64,000 nucleotides of DNA, taken from Chryseobacterium shigense. Lineage in GTDB: Bacteria; Bacteroidota; Bacteroidia; Flavobacteriales; Weeksellaceae. Location: assembly GCF_900156575.1 (NCBI RefSeq), contig NZ_FTNY01000006.1, positions 124,001 through 188,000 on the forward strand. The letters are read 5' to 3'. A model generated the notes under the pieces. The model did no database searches. It was not told the DNA's origin and worked only from the letters and a program-made list of their open reading frames with translations. Below, in pieces: positions 25,866 through 31,888 of the stretch (position 1 is its first letter; every line of letters begins with the position of its first letter). Made by a program: the position numbers and the translations under genes.

Positions 25866-26877
25866 ACAGAAATTTATAGACAAATTCCTGATCGCATTTA
25901 TGATCCTGGCGGTGTTTAAGATCATTGGGATAGGAGCACAACTATTTCACGAAAGCATTTGGAGTGTTGTAGGGACGCTGGCTATTTTCCTTGTGGTAGC
26001 TTTTATTATCATGATTGTAATCACTGCGCTGAAAGATAAAGAACAGAACAGAAAAAACTCAGGAAGACGCGGTTCCGGAGGCGGAAGTTTCTATCTCGAA
26101 GCCTCTTTATTCGACAGAATCCGAAGCAGGTATGAAGAACTTGCCGAAAAATATATCGCTGAAAAAGACTACAAAAAAGCAGCAAAAGTATATATGAACC
26201 TCCTTCAGGATCATTTCCGCGGCGCGAAAACACTGGAAGACGGAGGTTTCTACAATGAAGCAGCGGCCGTGTATCTTAAGAAATTAAACAATAAATCAGA
26301 AGCGGCCTCCTGTTATGAAAAAGCAAAACAGTACAAAAAGGCAATCGACCTGTACAAAGAACTGCAGCAGAAAGAAAAAGTAGGGGATCTTTACCGGGAA
26401 ATTAGTGATATAAAAAATGCACACATCTATTATCAGATGGTTGCAGATGACTATACAGGCAATAATCAAATGGTAAAAGCTTCTTTGGTGTACAGCAAAA
26501 AAATGGAGCAGCCCGAGGAAGCTCAGAAAATTTTGCTGAAAGGCTGGGAGGAAGATAAAGATGCCTTCAACTGTCTGAATAATTATTTCGCCAATGTTTT
26601 TGATGTCAGAAAACTGGAAACGGAAATTCAAAAGCTTTATCATAAAACACCGTCCTATAAAAAGACGATCTACCTTGAAGCGATGAAACATGAGTTTAAA
26701 AAAGATCCGAAACTACAGCCTGTAACACGAAGTATCGCCTATGAAATTATTGCAGAAAAAGTAGGTACCCGTTCTGAGATCATCAATGAACTGAAATATT
26801 TTAACCCTGATGACAATGTTATCCTGAAGGATATTTCGAGGTTTAAGACGGGGAGGAATAAGATGTTGAGGAATTAA
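25858..26877 (+). CDS. Membrane protein with TPR/SNAP-like repeats
   Basis: Last gene of the operon. Two N-terminal transmembrane helices (about 10-30 and 37-57) are followed by a basic/glycine linker and a helical repeat domain from about 80 to 230: EELAEKYIAEKDYKKAAKVYMNLL, EAAAVYLKKLNNKSEAASCYEKAKQYKKAIDLYKEL. This is TPR or alpha-SNAP-like. It should sit on the cytoplasmic face of the inner membrane as a scaffold for the other ternary-system proteins. Confidence 0.8.
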   Translation: MNKQKFIDKFLIAFMILAVFKIIGIGAQLFHESIWSVVGTLAIFLVVAFIIMIVITALKDKEQNRKNSGRRGSGGGSFYLEASLFDRIRSRYEELAEKYIAEKDYKKAAKVYMNLLQDHFRGAKTLEDGGFYNEAAAVYLKKLNNKSEAASCYEKAKQYKKAIDLYKELQQKEKVGDLYREISDIKNAHIYYQMVADDYTGNNQMVKASLVYSKKMEQPEEAQKILLKGWEEDKDAFNCLNNYFANVFDVRKLETEIQKLYHKTPSYKKTIYLEAMKHEFKKDPKLQPVTRSIAYEIIAEKVGTRSEIINELKYFNPDDNVILKDISRFKTGRNKMLRN

Positions 26878-26917
26878 TAATTTAAGGATTAAAGGATTTA
26901 AAGATTTAAAAATGGTA

Positions 26918-27098
26918 GGTGGCTTCGAGGTCCTCAGCCACCCAGAACTGTAGCCTTAGTTTTAATGAAATACTTTCTGTATGAATGAAGGAGATAGTTA
27001 TTTTAAAATTAAAAGATTTAAAAATTCAGGCATTAAAACGATTAGAAGAAATTTCATATACCGGTAAATACAAGGTGGCTGAGGTACTCGAAGCCACC
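26918..27098. repeat. Pair of dispersed palindromic repeats
   Basis: GGTGGCTTCGAGG-tc-CTCAGCCACC (26918-26942) and GGTGGCTGAGGTA-CTCGAAGCCACC (27074-27098) are near-palindromes and near inverted copies of each other. They look like REP elements; the second could stop transcription of the SDR paralogue. Confidence 0.65.
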
Positions 27099-27103
27099 GC
27101 CTT

Positions 27104-28483
27104 TTACCATCCGGTCTCCTTATAATTCTTTAAAAGCTTTCCATAAAGATTCAAGTCACCTTTGTTGATTTGCATGATAGGGTGAAAGATCCTCATGGCA
27201 CCATCCACAGAATCTAGCGGTGGTATTCTGGTCTTTTCAAACAGCTTTTCTCTTTTGCTTTCTGCTGCTCCTGTAGAAATCCAGCCGACATCTACTGCAT
27301 TCATAAATATATTATCCTTCACAAAATCCGGTGCTGAGGTTTTGGTAAGCATATTGAGAGCCGCTTTGGTCATATTGGTGTGCGGATGAAACTCATTTTT
27401 ACTTTTATAACTGAATTGCCCTTCGGTAGAGGTGACATTGATGATATGTCTTCTTTCTGAATGACTTTTCTTCATTAAAGGTTTTAACGCAGAGATTAAC
27501 AAATAGGGAGAAATATGATTAATAAGATTCACTTCCAGAAGTTCTTCGGTCCCGATTTCATCCATCAAAGAATTCCAGCTGTTTTTATCTCTGAGATCTT
27601 TTGGCTGGCCGAATCTGTTGGCAGGAGCTACATCAAAATTTTCATGAGATAATGGTAAAAACTCACTCTTATCATTACTTATAGGTGTTCCATTTCCTAT
27701 TAAGTTTCTGTTTTCAGCATATGATGATAAAAGAAGTTGTTCTTTGGCCAGTAGAGGTTGGTAATAATCAGCAGGATATTTAATGGTTTGAGCAGCATTA
27801 TTCACCAGGATTTCAATACTTTCAAAATTCTGATAACAGTATTCTGTAAATTCATGAACCGATCTGATGTTTCTGAGATCGAGACCATAGAGAAATAGCC
27901 GGTCTTTCCACTGTTCATAATCTTTTTCTTTCCGGAACTGCTCAAACCCAAGAGCCGGAAACCTCGAGGTAGCAATAACTTTCGCACCGCTTCTTAAAAA
28001 CTGTAGAGTAGCAGCGTATCCTATTTTCACCCTTCCGCCAGTAATGATAACGGTTTGCCCACTGAGATCATAGGTAAGACTTCTGTTTTTATAATTTTCA
28101 TCTGCACAAGTTGGACAAAGCTTATGATAGAAAAAATGAATGTCGTGATAAGGCTGATGACAGCAATAGCACAGTTGAGGTTTTTGAATGGTAGAAAATG
28201 ATGTTTCCTCTTCTGTATGAGAATATAGAGTCCGGTTTTCTAAAGCCTGCTGTACAATAACCGACTTTTTAAGAATTTCGAGATCTGAATCTTCATTATT
28301 CTTAGACGAAGTGAGATAATCATCCAGATTCTTTTGGATATTCTTCCTGGCTTTTTTCCGGATAGAGGAAATCAGGGTTTTGAAACGCTGGTTGTCTGGA
28401 TTATTCAGAGGGTCGGTCTGAAGAGCTTCCAGAACTTTTAAGCAGGCTTCCCATTCTTCGGTACTGAATGGATATGGGTCCAT
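27104..28483 (-). CDS. SDR-fold protein with zinc-ribbon, paralogue of 12241-13605
   Basis: A 459-residue protein with the same architecture as the SDR-like protein at 12241: helical N-terminus (EEWEACLKVLEALQTDPLNNPDNQRF), cysteine cluster CYCCHQPYHDIHFFYHKLCPTC, nucleotide loop VIITGGRVKIGYAATL, NNAAQTIKYP, and HPHTNMTKAALN where the catalytic Tyr is Thr. Conservation of the lost tyrosine in both copies argues for a selected non-oxidoreductase role. A tRNA-like gene lies 12 bases upstream on the same strand, with a promoter box beyond it, so the RNA and this message are probably one transcript. Confidence 0.85.
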   Translation of the reverse strand: MDPYPFSTEEWEACLKVLEALQTDPLNNPDNQRFKTLISSIRKKARKNIQKNLDDYLTSSKNNEDSDLEILKKSVIVQQALENRTLYSHTEEETSFSTIQKPQLCYCCHQPYHDIHFFYHKLCPTCADENYKNRSLTYDLSGQTVIITGGRVKIGYAATLQFLRSGAKVIATSRFPALGFEQFRKEKDYEQWKDRLFLYGLDLRNIRSVHEFTEYCYQNFESIEILVNNAAQTIKYPADYYQPLLAKEQLLLSSYAENRNLIGNGTPISNDKSEFLPLSHENFDVAPANRFGQPKDLRDKNSWNSLMDEIGTEELLEVNLINHISPYLLISALKPLMKKSHSERRHIINVTSTEGQFSYKSKNEFHPHTNMTKAALNMLTKTSAPDFVKDNIFMNAVDVGWISTGAAESKREKLFEKTRIPPLDSVDGAMRIFHPIMQINKGDLNLYGKLLKNYKETGW

Positions 28484-28495
28484 AATACAATTTTG

Positions 28496-28565
28496 TGGGG
28501 GAGAAGGGTTCGAACCTCCGTTTTCACGTTATCAGTGTAGTGTTTTTCCAGTTAAACTATCCCCC
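28496..28565 (-). tRNA. tRNA-like gene, GAT (Ile-type) loop
   Basis: Minus strand. Acceptor GGGGGA/TCCCCC, GTTT..AAAC D-arm, T-arm GGAGG-TTCGAAC-CCTTC. The anticodon loop can be read CTGATAA with a weak stem (A31-C39 mismatch). It precedes the SDR paralogue on the same strand. Confidence 0.65.
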
Positions 28566-28576
28566 TGCTCAGTGAA

Positions 28577-28607
28577 CAAAAGTATTATTTTCATTGCTGA
28601 AAAACAA
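28577..28607 (-). promoter_or_regulatory. Leftward promoter of tRNA-like/SDR unit
   Basis: On the minus strand TTG, 20 bases, TACTTTTG, matching the Bacteroidetes -33/-7 pattern. It diverges from the leader-1 promoter, whose -7 box lies about 30 bases to the right. Confidence 0.55.
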
Positions 28608-28622
28608 TTTTTCCTATCTTTG
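28594..28622 (+). promoter_or_regulatory. Promoter of leader peptide 1
   Basis: TTG at 28594-28596 and TATCTTTG at 28615-28622 fit the -33 and -7 boxes. The leader ATG is 12 bases downstream, so translation should begin almost at the transcript 5' end. Confidence 0.65.
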
Positions 28623-28634
28623 CGCCATAAAATT

Positions 28635-28763
28635 ATGACACTACAAAGAGCACATATCAATGTAAATCTATGCGATAGCCCTTCAATAAAAGGATTATTC
28701 GGATACGAATGGATGATATGGAATGAGGCGAAATGTGCTTGCTTTGAAAATTATTTACAATAA
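28635..28763 (+). CDS. Leader peptide 1: all 20 amino acids in the first 26 codons
   Basis: A 42-residue peptide with start placed just after a good promoter; a longer frame from 28572 would need translation through that promoter. Residues 1-26 contain each of the 20 amino acids at least once with only six repeats, including Cys, His, Trp and Met. The remaining codons contain the antiterminator arm: GAG-GCG (codons 31-32) and TGTG (codons 34-35) can pair with CACA-GAAA-CGCCTC of the downstream terminator. A ribosome stalled for lack of any one charged tRNA in codons 1-26 would leave that arm exposed. No protein family is recognised and I infer a sensing, not structural, role. Confidence 0.7.
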   Translation: MTLQRAHINVNLCDSPSIKGLFGYEWMIWNEAKCACFENYLQ

Positions 28764-28820
28764 ACCCGTAAGAATTTAAACAAAATACCACAGAAACGCC
28801 TCGATAACTCGAGGCGTTTC
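28724..28820 (+). promoter_or_regulatory. Attenuator 1 (antiterminator versus terminator)
   Basis: The terminator stem is GAAACGCCTCG (28793-28803) / CGAGGCGTTTC (28810-28820), followed by TTGTGTTTT. The competing antiterminator is GAGGCG (28725-28730) with CGCCTC (28797-28802), plus TGTG (28734-28737) with CACA (28789-28792) across a small internal loop. The 5' arm lies in the leader-1 coding sequence. Confidence 0.6.
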
Positions 28821-29142
28821 TTGTGTTTTAGGCCATAAATTATTTAGAATGAAAAAAAATAACCGTAAAAACAAAAATTTTTTAATTAACAATGTCAATT
28901 TAATACGATAAATAAGAGTGATAAGTAACCCGATGAGAGACAGTCATTTAGGTATTTAAGAGATCCGCAGGATATTGCGGACGGTTATTCTTTATGCTAA
29001 AAATAAGATTTAACTTATTGATTGTCAAGTATTTAATTGAAAAATAAATTTGCAGATTAAAAAAATTCATACTTACTTTGCAACCGAAAATTGAAAGCAA
29101 CAGGTTTTCAGGATTTAAAACTTTTTAAATAACAAGAATATA
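28821..29142. other. Intergenic stretch between the two attenuators
   Basis: AT-rich, no convincing gene. It contains a hairpin TCCGCA-ggatat-TGCGGA near 28966-28983 and, at its end, the promoter of leader 2 (TTTG at 29049, TTACTTTG at 29073-29080). Confidence 0.5.
29049..29080 (+). promoter_or_regulatory. Promoter of leader 2 and tRNA array
   Basis: TTTG, 20 bases, TTACTTTG followed by CA; the -7 box is identical to that of two of the shared-element promoters, but the TGCGYA elements are absent. Confidence 0.55.
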
Positions 29143-29259
29143 ATGAAACAATTACATAACATATCTAATCAGTATTCAGGACTAGACGGACAGGAGCCGA
29201 AAGGATATGCATGTATTCTGGATAGTGAATTTATTGATAAAAGGTGCTTATATACGTAG
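29143..29259 (+). CDS. Leader peptide 2: 38 aa, 18 amino acid types
   Basis: A 38-residue peptide ending in RCLYT. It uses every amino acid except Val and Trp and is rich in Gln, Tyr, Asp, Cys and Lys. Codons 34-39 (AGG TGC TTA TAT ACG TAG) are themselves the 5' arm of the antiterminator. A ribosome that reaches the stop codon covers this arm and favours termination; a ribosome stalled in codons 1-28 leaves it free. The arrangement is that of classical amino-acid operon leaders, but aimed at many tRNAs at once. Confidence 0.65.
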   Translation: MKQLHNISNQYSGLDGQEPKGYACILDSEFIDKRCLYT

Positions 29260-29320
29260 GTCTCAGTGATCTGACACGTCAAAATATATACAGCACCTCC
29301 CGAAAAGAGGTGCTTTTTTT
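29242..29320 (+). promoter_or_regulatory. Attenuator 2, directly before the tRNA array
   Basis: Antiterminator: AGGTGCT (29242-29248) with AGCACCT (29292-29298), extended by TATATA/TATATA and ACGT/ACGT. Terminator: AGCACCTC (29292-29299) with GAGGTGCT (29307-29314) followed by T7. The two structures share AGCACCT and exclude each other. The first tRNA starts three bases later. Confidence 0.75.
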
Positions 29321-29322
29321 AT

Positions 29323-29395
29323 GGTTTCTTTAGCTTATTTGGTAAAGCGCCGGTCTGTGGAACCGGAGAACAGGGTTCGATCCCCGAAGATACCC
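29323..29395 (+). tRNA. tRNA-like His(GTG)
   Basis: Acceptor GGTTTCT/AGATACC (one T-T mismatch), D-arm GCTT/AAGC, anticodon arm CCGGT-CTGTGGA-ACCGG with GTG. Only three pairs form in the T-stem (GGG-TTCGATC-CCC). Confidence 0.75.
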
Positions 29396-29500
29396 AAAGT
29401 GAATAGGAATGGTGAATCGTGTTTACTGTGAATGGTCAATGGTCAATTTGCTTTGCTTGTCAATTTTAAATTCACTATTAACCATTCACATAAAAAAAAC

Positions 29501-29574
29501 AATCTCATAGCTCAATTGGTCAGAGCACCGGTCTTTTAAACCGGGGGTTGAAGGTTCAATTCCTTCTGGGATTA
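29501..29574 (+). tRNA. tRNA-like Lys(TTT)
   Basis: Acceptor AATCTCA/TGGGATT with an A1-U72 end, GCTC/GAGC, anticodon arm CCGGT-CTTTTAA-ACCGG, T-arm GAAGG-TTCAATT-CCTTC. Full cloverleaf; the A-U first pair is unusual for tRNA-Lys. Confidence 0.85.
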
Positions 29575-29648
29575 CGATAGAATTTAGAGATTAGATGTTA
29601 GAAATTAGAAGTTAGAACATGACGAATAATTATCATTTATCAATTATT

Positions 29649-29722
29649 AATTCTGTAGCTCAATCGGATAGAGCGTTGGTTTTCTAAACCGAAGGTTAGA
29701 GGTTCGATTCCTCTCAGAATTA
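29649..29722 (+). tRNA. tRNA-like Arg(TCT)
   Basis: Perfect acceptor AATTCTG/CAGAATT (A1-U72), GCTC/GAGC, anticodon arm TTGGT-TTTCTAA-ACCGA, T-arm AGAGG-TTCGATT-CCTCT. Confidence 0.85.
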
Positions 29723-29728
29723 CAAAAA

Positions 29729-29800
29729 GGTCTATTGAGGTAAAGGCTAACCTGCCCGACTGTCTCTTGGGCACTGCGGGTTCGATTCCCGCATAGACCG
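29729..29800 (+). tRNA. tRNA-like Asp(GTC)
   Basis: Perfect acceptor GGTCTAT/ATAGACC, D-stem AGGT/ACCT, anticodon arm CCCGA-CTGTCTC-TTGGG, T-arm GCGGG-TTCGATT-CCCGC, discriminator G. Confidence 0.85.
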
Positions 29801-29802
29801 CA

Positions 29803-29865
29803 AAGGTTCAAGGAAAATTTTAGCTCCGGCTGTCTCCCGGAAAGAAAATTGGAAACCGAACCTTA
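29803..29865 (+). ncRNA. Mini tRNA-like RNA: acceptor stem plus Asp(GTC) anticodon hairpin only
   Basis: Seven-pair acceptor AAGGTTC (29803-29809) / GAACCTT (29858-29864) encloses an isolated anticodon hairpin TCCGG-CTGTCTC-CCGGA whose loop is identical to that of the preceding tRNA-Asp. No T-loop or D-arm is present; the linkers are A-rich. At 63 bases it looks like a stripped-down anticodon decoy. Confidence 0.6.
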
Positions 29866-29869
29866 AAAA

Positions 29870-29941
29870 CTGGAAAGATAACGGTGGTTGTTTACCCGTC
29901 TTGGACGCGGGAGGTCGCAAGTTCGAATCTTGCTTTCCAGA
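29870..29941 (+). tRNA. tRNA-like Pro(TGG)
   Basis: Perfect acceptor CTGGAAA/TTTCCAG, anticodon arm CCCGT-CTTGGAC-GCGGG with TGG, T-arm GCAAG-TTCGAAT-CTTGC. The D-arm is short (AAC/GTT). Confidence 0.8.
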
Positions 29942-30048
29942 CAAGTTTTGCCAGGGGGCAAAAGTGAATGGTGAATAGTGAATTTTGCTTCGCAAGTGAA
30001 TTTTTAAAAATTGACAGTAAACGGATTGACCATTAATACACAAAAAAC

Positions 30049-30122
30049 AATTTCGTAGCTCAAGTGGTTAGAGTGTCGGTCTGATACGCCGAAGGTTGAA
30101 GGTTCGAGTCCTTCCGGAATTA
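30049..30122 (+). tRNA. tRNA-like Ile(GAT)
   Basis: Acceptor AATTTCG/CGGAATT, D-arm GCTC/GAGT, anticodon arm TCGGT-CTGATAC-GCCGA, T-arm GAAGG-TTCGAGT-CCTTC. Full cloverleaf with A1-U72. Confidence 0.85.
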
Positions 30123-30229
30123 CAAAAAATGAAAAAATGAAAAAGTGAATGGTGAATTCTGCTTAACAGGTGAATTTAAAAATTGACAGTAAAACGGATT
30201 GACCATTCACCATTCACATTAAAAAAAAT

Positions 30230-30301
30230 GATTTCGTAGCTCAATGGTAGAGCGCCGGTCTGTTAAACCGGAAGTTGAAAGTTCGAATCTTTCCGGAATC
30301 G
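30230..30301 (+). tRNA. tRNA-like Asn(GTT)
   Basis: Acceptor GATTTCG/CGGAATC, GCTC/GAGC, anticodon arm CCGGT-CTGTTAA-ACCGG, T-arm GAAAG-TTCGAAT-CTTTC. Closely related in body to the Lys, Arg and Ile members, suggesting duplication within the array. Confidence 0.85.
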
Positions 30302-30329
30302 CAGATAACTAAATGTTAATTGTTTCAAA

Positions 30330-30409
30330 AGAGAAGAAATAAGGTGGGTCAAGAGCAGAAGATCTTTACGCCAAATATGGAAAATACCGACAGCCTTTTT
30401 CTTTTTTTA
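30330..30409 (+). ncRNA. Repeated hairpin RNA, copy 1
   Basis: GAGAAGAAATAAGGTGGGTC pairs with GACAGCCTTTTTCTTTTTTT around a loop containing AGCAGAAGATCTTTACGCCAAATA. Divergent copy of the elements at 30652 and 30804; ends in a T tract. Confidence 0.5.
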
Positions 30410-30497
30410 TTAGAAGCTAGATGTTAGATGTTAGTGGGGTGTAAATTTACTATTAATCATCAACTATCGATCATCAATTATCATTTATAATCACATC

Positions 30498-30563
30498 TGA
30501 TGGTTCGCCGAAGTGGAAGAGTCGGGGCGGTCTGCAAAACCGTTGCGTAAGCTGAGTGGGTTT
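30498..30563 (+). pseudogene. Truncated tRNA-like with Cys(GCA) loop on a Tyr-type body
   Basis: D-arm region and long variable arm (TCGCCGAAGTGGAAGAGTCGG, GCTGAGTGGGTT) match the tRNA-Tyr at 30952, but the anticodon arm is GCGGT-CTGCAAA-ACCGT with GCA. The sequence stops in the T-arm after GTGGGTT; the 3' T-arm and acceptor halves are missing. Confidence 0.55.
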
Positions 30564-30601
30564 AAAATGTTAAACATTCGTGAATTCAATAAAAAAATAA
30601 A

Positions 30602-30628
30602 ATGGTTATGAACAATCCCATAACCATC
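30602..30628 (+). terminator. Hairpin in the tRNA array
   Basis: ATGGTTATG / CATAACCAT, nine pairs with no T run; it could be a processing or weak termination signal after the truncated tRNA. Confidence 0.35.
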
Positions 30629-30651
30629 TCAAATAACTAAAATGAGATTAG

Positions 30652-30734
30652 TTCCGGAGAAAAAGTAAAAGTTTGTCGAGCGAAGAAGTTCTTATATCAA
30701 ACTAAAAATTAAGACAGGCTTTGTTTTTCTTCAC
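30652..30734 (+). ncRNA. Repeated hairpin RNA, copy 2
   Basis: GGAGAAAAAGTAAAAGTTTGTC pairs through G-U and Watson-Crick pairs with GACAGGCTTTGTTTTTCTTC (30713-30732). The loop AGCGAAGAAGTTCTTATATCAAAC is nearly identical in copy 3. Confidence 0.55.
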
Positions 30735-30803
30735 ATAGAGGTTAGAAGTTAGAGGTTAGAAATTAGAAGTGAATGATCACTTATCATTTATAAAATTTAG
30801 TTA

Positions 30804-30886
30804 GTTCAGAAGAAAAAATAAAAGTTTGTCAGGCGCAGAAGTTCTTATATCAAACAAAAAATTAAGACAGGCTTTGTTTTTCTTCA
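30804..30886 (+). ncRNA. Repeated hairpin RNA, copy 3
   Basis: 5' strand 30809-30830, 3' strand 30866-30885, same conserved loop as copy 2. Differences from copy 2 mostly preserve pairing, suggesting a selected RNA rather than a passive repeat. Confidence 0.55.
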
Positions 30887-30951
30887 AATAGAAATTAGAG
30901 ATTACAAGTTAGAAAGTTGCTCATTACTAATCGCTTATTACTCATTATACT

Positions 30952-31035
30952 GGAAGCTCGCCGGAGTTGGAGAGCCGGGGCAGACTGTAAATCTGTTGCT
31001 TTATTGCTGAGTAGGTTCGAATCCTACCGCTTCCA
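30952..31035 (+). tRNA. tRNA-like Tyr(GTA)
   Basis: Class II body with long variable arm. Acceptor GGAAGC/GCTTCC with one mismatch at pair 7, anticodon arm GCAGA-CTGTAAA-TCTGT, T-arm GTAGG-TTCGAAT-CCTAC. Confidence 0.85.
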
Positions 31036-31040
31036 CAAAA

Positions 31041-31113
31041 ACCACTGATAATGTAACGGCAGCATGCAGGAAAAGTACTCTTGTTGTTCAGGTTCGATTC
31101 CTGGTCAGTTGGT
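31041..31113 (+). tRNA. Degenerate tRNA-like with AAAGTAC loop
   Basis: ACCA-CTGA pairs with TCAG-t-TGGT (one bulge). T-arm TCAGG-TTCGATT-CCTGG. The anticodon arm CAGGA-AAAGTAC-TCTTG has A at position 33, so AGT cannot be a normal anticodon. It resembles the tRNA-Gln at 31629 in its 3' half. Confidence 0.5.
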
Positions 31114-31120
31114 TTAAAAC

Positions 31121-31192
31121 ACTCCATTCGTCTAACGGTTAGGACGCCTGCCTTTCGAGCAGATGATAAGGGTTCGATTCCCTTATGGAGTA
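31121..31192 (+). tRNA. tRNA-like Glu(TTC)
   Basis: Perfect acceptor ACTCCAT/ATGGAGT, D-stem GTCT/GGAC, anticodon arm CCTGC-CTTTCGA-GCAGA (first pair mismatched), T-arm AAGGG-TTCGATT-CCCTT. Confidence 0.85.
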
Positions 31193-31384
31193 CAATGTGA
31201 ATGATCAAAAATCAATTGTGAATAAATAATACCATGAAAGTTCAGATCAAGGAGATAAAATTGATCCGATCATTCACAAATTTATAAGTAATGAGTAATA
31301 AGCAATGAGTAATCAATTGTGAATGGTCAATAAGTCAATTTTTTAAAATTACTGATTACCGCTTACTCATTATTATTAAAACCT

Positions 31385-31458
31385 GCAGAAATGGCGGAAC
31401 TGGCAGACGCGCTTGATTTAGGATCAAGATATTGAGGGTTCGAATCCCTTTTTCTGTA
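31385..31458 (+). tRNA. tRNA-like Leu(TAG) with short variable arm
   Basis: Acceptor GCAGAAA/TTTCTGT, anticodon arm CTTGA-TTTAGGA-TCAAG with TAG, T-arm GAGGG-TTCGAAT-CCCTT. Real bacterial tRNA-Leu is class II; this one has only a five-base variable loop. Confidence 0.8.
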
Positions 31459-31547
31459 CAAAACATAAATGATGAGAAATCATTGATGAATGCCAATAGG
31501 GCTATGTCGGGATTGCTCATTACCAATTACTCATTATATATAAACAG

Positions 31548-31620
31548 GGATCAGTGGTGTAGAAGGTCTGCACATTTGTCTGAAAAGCAAAAGGGAACCG
31601 TTCAATTCGGTTTTGATCCA
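31548..31620 (+). tRNA. tRNA-like Phe(GAA)
   Basis: Acceptor GGATCAG/TTGATCC, D-stem GTG/CAC, anticodon arm TTTGT-CTGAAAA-GCAAA, T-arm AACCG-TTCAATT-CGGTT. Confidence 0.8.
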
Positions 31621-31628
31621 CAAAAAAT

Positions 31629-31699
31629 GATTCATAGTGTAATGGTTTAGCACACAAGACTCTGACTCTTGTTGTTCAGGTTCGAGTCCTGATGAATCA
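31629..31699 (+). tRNA. tRNA-like Gln(CTG)
   Basis: Acceptor GATTCAT/ATGAATC, anticodon arm CAAGA-CTCTGAC-TCTTG with CTG, T-arm TCAGG-TTCGAGT-CCTGA. Confidence 0.85.
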
Positions 31700-31709
31700 A
31701 CAAAAAACT

Positions 31710-31780
31710 ACTCTGATAGTGTAATGGTAGCATCTCAGTCTCCAAAACTGATGGTATCGGTTCGAGTCCGGTTCGGAGTG
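31710..31780 (+). tRNA. tRNA-like Trp(CCA)
   Basis: Acceptor ACTCTGA/TCGGAGT, anticodon arm TCAGT-CTCCAAA-ACTGA with CCA, T-arm ATCGG-TTCGAGT-CCGGT. Last member of the array before the RNase H-like gene. Confidence 0.85.
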
Positions 31781-31888
31781 CAAAAGTGAATCGTCAATGA
31801 TGAATTTTACTTCGTAAGTGAATTTTATAAAATTGACAATTAACAATAGACAAATTAATATAAAACAGAATTTAAAACATGTAAAAAA

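Larger units (their letters stand above)
29396..31870. repeat. Dispersed spacer repeats between array tRNAs
   Basis: Spacers at about 29400-29496, 29952-30045, 30130-30222, 31195-31375 and 31783-31855 share GTGAATGGTGAAT and its inverse ATTCACCATTCAC flanking an AATTGACAGTAAAC segment, forming MITE- or REP-like units. Others consist of degenerate TTAGAAG heptamers (29585-29620, 30738-30770, 30890-30915). Confidence 0.6.

Noticed and set aside
28572..28634. Longer form of leader peptide 1
   Set aside because: The extra 21 codons contain the promoter -33 and -7 boxes, so they are upstream of the likely transcript.
29747..31208. Reading frames antisense to the tRNA array
   Set aside because: They read through tRNA genes and REP spacers; sequences such as SNLRPPASK are typical translations of tRNA genes.
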